Virus record (IMG/VR): IMGVR_UViG_3300031746_000004
Location: 1-64,000 of that record
Direction: 5' to 3' (one strand)
From: a virus
Length of the DNA stretch: 64,000 nt
Part shown: positions 57,963 to 64,000 of the stretch, in pieces
Layout: every line of letters starts with the position of its first letter
Position numbering within the stretch: position 1 is the stretch's first letter
The notes under the pieces: model-generated
What the model was told of the DNA's origin: nothing
The model's input: only the letters and a program-made list of their open reading frames with translations
Databases searched by the model: none
Program-made: the position numbers and the translations under genes

Positions 57963-58313
57963 ATGTTATTTGCAAATAAAAAATCTCTAAAAGGTGGAGG
58001 AGCAATTTTATCAATAAATGCTCAAATAGGTACAACTTATCAACTAGTAATTACAGATGCAGGAAAATTAATTATATTAACTAATGCTTTACCAATTGCA
58101 GTAACGATTCCTACCAATGCAGTTGTACCATTTTTAATAGGAACACAGATACAATTAATTCAAGGTGGTGCAGGTAAAGTTACTTTCTCAGGCGTAGGAG
58201 TTACAATTAAATCAAAATCAAGTAATAAATCAATAGGTGCACAGAATGTTACTGTCGCTTTAATTCAGGAATCAATAGATGTATGGAATTTAATTGGCGA
58301 CTTAATTGCTTAA
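57963..58313 (+). CDS. Tail-associated protein, 116 aa
   Basis: INAQIGTTYQLVITDAGKLI, ALPIAVTIPTNAVVPFLIG and TQIQLIQG are typical of a short beta-sandwich domain found in phage fibre and decoration proteins, ending in VWNLIGDLI. Usually a fused domain; here alone. Confidence 0.68.
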   Translation: MLFANKKSLKGGGAILSINAQIGTTYQLVITDAGKLIILTNALPIAVTIPTNAVVPFLIGTQIQLIQGGAGKVTFSGVGVTIKSKSSNKSIGAQNVTVALIQESIDVWNLIGDLIA

Positions 58314-58328
58314 AAATAAGGGGAATAA

Positions 58329-59468
58329 ATGATTAGTTTAGGAGTACTCACATACAATACAGAACAACCACTACCAATGAGCACCATTGCATCGGTTATA
58401 TATGAAGGAGCACCAGCTTTTTCTTATCAACGTAAAAGTTTTTATGCAAATGGAAGATTTTGGGTATTTTGGAGCAATGGAAGACAGGCAGCAGGAGATT
58501 TTAATATTTTATATTCTACTTCAATAAATGGTATAATTTGGACTTCTCCAATAATTATTAGACCCTGTATCAATAGTACAATGTTTTCGATTTGGTTTGA
58601 TAATACTTATGTGCATTATGCTTATGCTGATAAAACTAAAATTTATTATCGGAGAGGAATTCCAAATGTAGATGGAACAATTACTTGGAGTGCAGCAGAA
58701 CAAGTTATATCCACTACATATAATCGGGCATCTTTTCCAATGGTATCTATTGATAGTAATGGTTATGTATGGGTGGGTTATCTTGATTGGACTGGAGCAT
58801 CTGGAAGTGGCTATTATGCCTATGTTATTAAGTCTGGTAATAATAATGGAACGTGGGGAATAACTCCTTCTGGTTTTCCCTACAGATGTCCAGGCACTTC
58901 TGTAAATGTAGCTAAAGCAACTGTTATTCCTTTAACTTTGGGTAAAGTACTTATTATTTATTGTACTTATATGAATAGGAGTTTTAGAAGTCAATACTGG
59001 AATGGTTCTACTTGGAGTGGAGAAAAAGCACTTTCATCTGTTCCTTACGGTACTTGGGCACATTCAGCAGTTGCAGAAGGTGATGATGTTCATCTTACCT
59101 TTTTGCAGAAAACTACGTATAATATTCAATATGCAAAGTATACTTACGCTATAGATAGTTGGTCTACAGAAGAGACTATACAAATAGCAGCAACCTCACA
59201 AAGCGACCCAGTTTTATGTAGAGATATTATTTCTAATAATTTATATTGTTTTTGGTTTAAAAGTCCAGATTCAAATACTATTTATTATAAGAAAAGAATT
59301 AATGGAACATGGGATAGCAATCCTATTACTTGGATAACAGATATTTTAACCCTATCTGATAATCGTTTAAATTGTTTTTATAATAGTTATTCTGGAAAAA
59401 TAGGAATAATGTATTGTTCTAAGACAACCAGTCCATTTGATTTAAGATTTACACATTTAATAATTTAG
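58329..59468 (+). CDS. Beta-propeller (sialidase-like) structural protein
   Basis: 379 residues of repeated blades with strand pairs such as FYANGRFWVFWSNG, NTYVHYAYADKTKIYYRRG, MVSIDSNGYVWVGYLDWTG and DVHLTFLQKTTYNIQYAKYT, the plan of a sialidase/BNR-like six-bladed propeller. Likely a glycan-binding tail component. No catalytic residues can be assigned. Confidence 0.72.
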   Translation: MISLGVLTYNTEQPLPMSTIASVIYEGAPAFSYQRKSFYANGRFWVFWSNGRQAAGDFNILYSTSINGIIWTSPIIIRPCINSTMFSIWFDNTYVHYAYADKTKIYYRRGIPNVDGTITWSAAEQVISTTYNRASFPMVSIDSNGYVWVGYLDWTGASGSGYYAYVIKSGNNNGTWGITPSGFPYRCPGTSVNVAKATVIPLTLGKVLIIYCTYMNRSFRSQYWNGSTWSGEKALSSVPYGTWAHSAVAEGDDVHLTFLQKTTYNIQYAKYTYAIDSWSTEETIQIAATSQSDPVLCRDIISNNLYCFWFKSPDSNTIYYKKRINGTWDSNPITWITDILTLSDNRLNCFYNSYSGKIGIMYCSKTTSPFDLRFTHLII

Positions 59469-59477
59469 GGGAATAAA

Positions 59478-60032
59478 ATGATTATTTTAACTTATTTTAC
59501 AGAAAACAACATTCCAAAAACAGGATTATCACCCACTATAAGAATTAGAAATGCCTCTACAGGCATTTTAATAATAACAGATGAATTAATGTCTGAAGTA
59601 GGTGATGGATTTTATAAATATGAATTTGTGGGTTATGATTCTTCTATTGATTATGCAATTCGATGTGATGGTGGAATGAGTTTATCAAATGATGAACGTT
59701 ATTCTTATGCTGGAAATGATGTAGACCAAACTGAAGAAATTTGGTCAAATACGATAAGAACTTTAACTTCAGGAACTAAAGATTCTGAAATAGATGCAAT
59801 AAAAACCCAAACAGATAAAATACCTAGAATTTTAGGTTTAAATATGGAAAATCACAGAATATTTTCTCCAACTTATGATGCGAATAATTGTTTAACGAGT
59901 GCAACGATAAAAATATATCCTACCAAAGCAGATTGTATAGCTGACACAAATTCAATAGCAACTTATTCGATGGTAGCAACATTCGATAGTGAAAGTAAAT
60001 GTTTAACCTATAGAATGACTCGTGAGATTTAA
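59478..60032 (+). CDS. Phage tail-associated protein, 184 aa
   Basis: ILTYFTENNIPKTGLSPTIR, EVGDGFYKYEF, YAIRCDGG, SLSNDERYSYAGN and SEIDAIKTQTDKI are a pattern I recognise from many phage structural modules without an assigned role. Beta-rich N-terminus, helical linker, beta end. Confidence 0.72.
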   Translation: MIILTYFTENNIPKTGLSPTIRIRNASTGILIITDELMSEVGDGFYKYEFVGYDSSIDYAIRCDGGMSLSNDERYSYAGNDVDQTEEIWSNTIRTLTSGTKDSEIDAIKTQTDKIPRILGLNMENHRIFSPTYDANNCLTSATIKIYPTKADCIADTNSIATYSMVATFDSESKCLTYRMTREI

Positions 60033-60707
60033 ATGAAAAAATGTACGGATTGTAATAAAGAAATAAATTATCGAGCAATAAGATGTAGAGAATGTGATAA
60101 TTTAAATAGAAAAATAAAATATAAAGGCGAAAATAATCCAGCATTTATTGATGGTAGAACTTTAAAAAAATATTATTGTCTTATATGTAATAAAGAACTA
60201 AGTTGTTATCAAACAAAAACAAATATGTGCCAATCTTGCGAAAATAAAGAAAAATATAAAAACCCAAAAAATCATCCAAATTATAAAGACGGTAGAAGTT
60301 TAGAAATTAAATTTTGTATCGATTGTGGACAAGAAATAGAATATAGAGCAATGAGATGTTCAAGTTGCGAAACCAAAAGGAGATATATTTTAGGTATTTT
60401 AAGTCCAGAAAAAACTCAACCAGAAATAAAATTACAAAAATTATTAAAAAGATTATTTCACAAAAAATATAAATTTGTAGGAAATGGAATATATTGGATA
60501 ACCAATTTTAATCCAGATTTTGTAAATATAAAAAATAAAAAGATTATAGAACTTTATGGCGATTATTGGCATAATAGACAAGATATTAAAGAAAAAGATA
60601 AATTAAGAATTCCTACTTATAAGAAATATGGTTATAAAATTCTTATTGTTTGGGAACATGAATTAGAAGATTTAAATGAATTAATCAAAAAATTAAGGAA
60701 ATTTTAA
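60033..60707 (+). CDS. Homing endonuclease, PD-(D/E)XK (Vsr-like) with zinc ribbons
   Basis: 224 residues: zinc ribbons CTDCNKE, CLICNKE, CIDCGQE with NNPAFIDGR and KNHPNYKDGRS linkers, then a nuclease part FNPDFVNIKNKKIIELYGDYW and YGYKILIVWEHEL, like Vsr/DUF559-type PD-(D/E)XK folds. The ATG directly follows the preceding stop, and its own stop overlaps the next ATG (TAATG). Confidence 0.82.
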   Translation: MKKCTDCNKEINYRAIRCRECDNLNRKIKYKGENNPAFIDGRTLKKYYCLICNKELSCYQTKTNMCQSCENKEKYKNPKNHPNYKDGRSLEIKFCIDCGQEIEYRAMRCSSCETKRRYILGILSPEKTQPEIKLQKLLKRLFHKKYKFVGNGIYWITNFNPDFVNIKNKKIIELYGDYWHNRQDIKEKDKLRIPTYKKYGYKILIVWEHELEDLNELIKKLRKF

Positions 60708-60982
60708 TGGATGAATTTAAATCGATTATAGATTATATTGTTCAACAAGAATCAAGAAAAACAGTTGGTATCCTCTTAAAAAGAATAGAATTATCAGTAG
60801 AATTAGCTAAAAAAGAAAATAGAGATTATCTAACTTTTCAAGAAGTTGAAGGATTAAAATCTCAAATAAAAGAGGCGACCTATGAGGCATATAGGAATAT
60901 AAGAGATTTTTTAAATACTGGTAAAATTATACTTGTAAATGCAAATGAACAAAAACGTAAGGAAAACCTAAAAAAGGAGTAA
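60707..60982 (+). CDS. Helical tail-region protein, 91 aa
   Basis: All-helical, charged chain (FKSIIDYIVQQESRKTVGIL, LTFQEVEGLKSQIKEATYEA). Between endonuclease and chaperone-like genes; function unknown. Confidence 0.6.
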   Translation: MDEFKSIIDYIVQQESRKTVGILLKRIELSVELAKKENRDYLTFQEVEGLKSQIKEATYEAYRNIRDFLNTGKIILVNANEQKRKENLKKE

Positions 60983-60985
60983 GGA

Positions 60986-61618
60986 ATGGAAGATAATCAT
61001 ATGGAAGAAGCAAAAAAAATAGTCGAAGAAATGGATAAAGATATAAATTTAAAAAGAGCAGAAGAACTTATTAGAGATAATAAGATTCAATTTGAATATA
61101 AAGATAAACAATATAGAGTTCGTATGCTTAATTTAAAAGAAAAGGAAGAATTAGATATGCTTCGTAGAAAAAAATTTGGACAACTTATTCAGGATAAAGA
61201 TATTCTTCTCGAAAAAGACCTTATTAAAGTACTTAAAACAAGAGATATAGATGTAGATAAAATTAATGACGATATAAAAAAATTAGAAGTTGGAGAATTA
61301 GATTTACAAATAAAATTAGGAGAAGCTATTTCTAAAAACGAAAATGAAACTATTTTAAAAAGATATAAAGAGCAAATCGAAGAAATAAGATTAAAAATAG
61401 CAATATTAAATACTCAAAAAACTTTAATATTAGAATTTAGTTTAGAAAATCAACTTTTAAATTATATTTCGCAAATAATTACTTATTTGAGTGCAGATAT
61501 TTTAGAAGATGGAATTTGGAGAAGGATGTTTAATTCTTTGGTAGAATTTCAAAGTTATTCAGACGAATCTTTAATTAATAGAGCAGGGCAAATGAGTATG
61601 ATTTTGCAGTATATTTAA
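60986..61618 (+). CDS. Tail assembly chaperone-like protein
   Basis: 210 residues, helical, with IQFEYKDKQYRVRMLNLKEK near the start, as in tail assembly chaperones that recognise the tube or tape measure, and WRRMFNSLVEFQSYSDESLI near the end. AAGGAGTAAGG precedes the ATG. Gene order immediately before the tape measure supports the call. Confidence 0.65.
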   Translation: MEDNHMEEAKKIVEEMDKDINLKRAEELIRDNKIQFEYKDKQYRVRMLNLKEKEELDMLRRKKFGQLIQDKDILLEKDLIKVLKTRDIDVDKINDDIKKLEVGELDLQIKLGEAISKNENETILKRYKEQIEEIRLKIAILNTQKTLILEFSLENQLLNYISQIITYLSADILEDGIWRRMFNSLVEFQSYSDESLINRAGQMSMILQYI

Positions 61619-61622
61619 AAAT

Positions 61623-61961
61623 ATGAATATATGGTATAATATCAGGTTATTAGCTAAGAGTATAAAGGCTCAAAATTTATTTGCAGCAGCAAAAGAAATT
61701 TCAAGTATTAAATTATTTAAAAATAATTTTAATTTTTCTAAAATACAAGAATTATATCTTAACTATTTATATATGTACGATGCTATTTTAAAAGATATAA
61801 TTACCGAAAATATTAGTAAACATGTAATAGACAATGAAATTTATGAAGATGCTTATATGTTATGGCGAAAAGAAAATAGATACAAAAAACAAAAATCACA
61901 AGATAAAAATAAAGGCATTCATTTGGTTGCTGGAAACAAAATAAAATTTAAAGAGGGATAA
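61623..61961 (+). CDS. Second tail assembly chaperone-like protein
   Basis: 112 residues, basic and helical (IQELYLNYLYMYDAILKDII, EDAYMLWRKENRYKK). In siphophages the second chaperone reading frame sits here, but this one has no clear ribosome binding site, suggesting coupled re-initiation after the upstream stop. Confidence 0.6.
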   Translation: MNIWYNIRLLAKSIKAQNLFAAAKEISSIKLFKNNFNFSKIQELYLNYLYMYDAILKDIITENISKHVIDNEIYEDAYMLWRKENRYKKQKSQDKNKGIHLVAGNKIKFKEG

Positions 61962-61965
61962 TACT

Positions 61966-64000
61966 ATGCCAAGTGGAGATTTTCTCGCACGTATAAAATT
62001 AGCATTGGAAGGAAAAGAAAAAGTCGTAAGTGGGTTATCAGAAACACAACGTGCTGCTCAACAACTTGCCAAGACTAAAGTAACTACTACCTTCGATAAA
62101 GAAGGTCTAGCTACAGGTAAACAAATAGAAGAAACTTTTAAAAATATAACTCCAGCAGCATCGAAAGCCTCTGGTATGATGAACGATTTTACCAAAGCAT
62201 TATCTAGAGTTATAATAGTAGCTCCTATTTGGATGGCTTTTAGAGCAATTTTACAAAGTACAATGGCTTTACTTAGTGAAGGATTTAAAACATGGGAAGA
62301 TTTTGATAGACAATTAATAAAATCTAAAGCTGTTATTCACGATTATTCTGGAACTACTGACCAAGCTATGGTTGTCTTAGAAGATAGAATTAGAACTTTT
62401 TCTAAAGAATCAGGAATAGCTTTAGACCAACTAACTTCTTCTTTTTATAGATTCGGAACTGTAGGAATAGCTTTCGAAGATGCTTTATCAGGAGCAATTG
62501 CTTCGGCAAAATTAGCCAAAGCAACTTTAGGAGACGTAGATACAATTTCTCGTTCTTTAGCTATGACTTATAGATTGTTAGGAGATACAATAGATAATAG
62601 TCTATCTCCTATGCAAAAACAAGAAAGTTTAGCAGGTAAAATTTTTCATTTATGGAAATCTAACGCTTTCGAAGCAAACGAATTTGCTGCTTCTTTAAAT
62701 AATTTTGTTTCTACAGCTAACATCGCAAATTTTACTGCAGACCAAACAGTTGCAACTTTAGCTGCGTTAGGTACAGCAGGTGTTCAGGGTTCGAGAGGTG
62801 GTGCTTTATTAAAAACATCTATATTTAAATTAATAGAAAATATGGATAAATTAGCAGGAAGTTTAGGATTAGCAGTCAATCCTGAATTAGAAACAACATT
62901 TGGTCTTTTTACGAGAGTATTAGATAAAATAAATTTATTAAGCCAAACTAAAGGAATTCCTGCAGAAGCAATGAAAGATATACAAGAAATATTTGGTGGG
63001 GTAAGAGGAGCACAAGCAATTTCTGCTTTAAATGCTTTACTCCCTGAATTAAAACAAAATTTAATAGATTTAGGAAAAGACCCTCAACAATTTATAGCAG
63101 GATTAAACGAAAGATTTGAAGAAGTAAAAAGTACAGTTAGTGGACAATTAGATATTTTTAGAAATTTAAGAACTCAAATCGGCGAATCGTTTGTCAAGGC
63201 TTTATTAGGAGCAGATGATTTTAAAATAGCTTTAGAAGGTATTAATTACGATATGGAAAAAATGATGGAAACAGCAAAAAATATAGGAGAAGTACTTTAT
63301 TTTTTCCATAATCCAGTAAAAGTAGCCGAACAAGATTTTATAAACATAACAAAAGAAGAAGCAAAATTTAATAAATATATATCCGATGGAATTAAAGGTG
63401 CATTATCTTTAGCAGATACTATAAAATTAATGTCTTTAATTGAAGTTACTGAAGAAACAGAAAAATTAGTGAATAAACTTAGAAAAGTAGCTGTAGAAAT
63501 GGTAAAAGATTCGAATACAGCTATAGAACTTGAAAAAGAATTACAAAGAGTTGCAGATATATATAATAAAACATATAAATTAAGAGACGAATCAGCAGAT
63601 AGAAAACTATCTCCCGAAGCACAACGTAAAGTAGAATTAGTTAAAACGGAATATGAAATACTAAAAAAACAGAAAGCAGGAGTAGAGGATACAGTTATAG
63701 CTTATGAAAAAATGAATAATTTTATTAATATTTTAGTAGACGAATATAATAAATTAGAATCAGCAAATGGAAAAACAGTAGAACAAATTAATAAACAATC
63801 AATAAAAACTGCACTTTTAAAAGGAGATTTCGAAAAAATTAATGATATATTTAAAGAAAGAAAATTATCAGAAGAAGAATTAAATTCTTTAATAAAAATT
63901 TATTCGGATATAAATAAAAGTACTTTATCCGACGTGGAAAAAAGATTAGGAATAAATTCTTCTTTATTAAGAATAGCAAACGAAGAAGAATCAGCTATTA
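61966..64000 (+). CDS. Tape measure protein, partial
   Basis: An ATG at 61966 begins PSGDFLARIKLALEGKEKVV, and 678 codons stay open to the right edge. The region ADQTVATLAALGTAGVQGSR, then GGALLKTSI, about residue 260, is the signature of TP901-type phage tape measure proteins. It sets tail length and helps eject DNA. Incomplete at the right edge. Confidence 0.9.
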   Translation, partial: MPSGDFLARIKLALEGKEKVVSGLSETQRAAQQLAKTKVTTTFDKEGLATGKQIEETFKNITPAASKASGMMNDFTKALSRVIIVAPIWMAFRAILQSTMALLSEGFKTWEDFDRQLIKSKAVIHDYSGTTDQAMVVLEDRIRTFSKESGIALDQLTSSFYRFGTVGIAFEDALSGAIASAKLAKATLGDVDTISRSLAMTYRLLGDTIDNSLSPMQKQESLAGKIFHLWKSNAFEANEFAASLNNFVSTANIANFTADQTVATLAALGTAGVQGSRGGALLKTSIFKLIENMDKLAGSLGLAVNPELETTFGLFTRVLDKINLLSQTKGIPAEAMKDIQEIFGGVRGAQAISALNALLPELKQNLIDLGKDPQQFIAGLNERFEEVKSTVSGQLDIFRNLRTQIGESFVKALLGADDFKIALEGINYDMEKMMETAKNIGEVLYFFHNPVKVAEQDFINITKEEAKFNKYISDGIKGALSLADTIKLMSLIEVTEETEKLVNKLRKVAVEMVKDSNTAIELEKELQRVADIYNKTYKLRDESADRKLSPEAQRKVELVKTEYEILKKQKAGVEDTVIAYEKMNNFINILVDEYNKLESANGKTVEQINKQSIKTALLKGDFEKINDIFKERKLSEEELNSLIKIYSDINKSTLSDVEKRLGINSSLLRIANEEESAI

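Noticed and set aside
37607-60707. Group I or II introns carrying the endonuclease genes
   Set aside because: The genes on either side are complete and in separate frames, no split gene was found, and endonucleases abut stop codons directly. They are free-standing.
61602-61625. Programmed frameshift joining the two tail assembly chaperone-like genes
   Set aside because: The second frame is open for only seven codons upstream of its ATG and no standard slippery heptamer in the right phase is seen before the stop. Coupled re-initiation is simpler.

Overview
The window is a contiguous piece of an AT-rich, double-stranded DNA phage genome with tight gene packing, strong AGGAGG-type ribosome binding sites, ATG/TTG starts and all three standard stop codons. 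The virion genes (portal, protease/scaffold, HK97-type capsid, connectors, one tail tube gene, chaperone-like genes, tape measure, fibres, no sheath gene seen) point to a long-tailed, probably non-contractile phage. The Shine-Dalgarno usage, a SpoVG-like protein and AT richness fit a Bacillota-type host, but nothing here fixes the host.

Everything from 1 to 35,067 is on the minus strand and everything from 37,213 to 64,000 is on the plus strand. They diverge from a 2.1 kb non-coding region (35,068-37,212) holding an iteron-like TCTACC cluster, tandem repeats, palindromes, a promoter-like element and a candidate structured RNA of about 545 nt ending in a terminator.

Minus arm, read from the divergent region leftward: a glutaminase/amidoligase gene pair (32.4-34.8 kb); about 25 small accessory genes, a DUF932-type protein and a secreted collagen-like protein (24.6-31.6 kb), grouped by two copies of a palindromic promoter-like element and closed by a terminator at 24.5 kb; a RuvB-like helicase, tyrosine recombinase, sigma factor, SpoVG-like protein and metallophosphoesterase (18.4-24.4 kb); a T4-like sliding clamp and two-subunit clamp loader (14.7-16.6 kb); a DNA-base hypermodification-like cassette of P-loop kinase, amino acid:DNA transferase-like protein, PLP enzyme and two radical SAM enzymes, one carrying a mini-intein exactly in its iron-sulfur motif (8.7-14.3 kb); and a third copy of the palindromic element leading into micro-genes, a membrane-anchored trypsin-like protease, nucleotide-pool genes and two paralogous DNA methyltransferases (0.3-8.6 kb).

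Plus arm: receptor-binding and fibre genes with a PIG-L deacetylase and a glycosyltransferase (37.2-46.3 kb), portal, protease/scaffold, major capsid, connectors, tail tube, small tail-associated proteins, a beta-propeller, chaperone-like genes and the start of the tape measure. The genome is heavily invaded: about ten free-standing homing-endonuclease-like genes with swapped nuclease domains on shared zinc-ribbon modules sit in gaps between genes, plus the intein. The terminase, DNA polymerase and lysis genes are not in this window.
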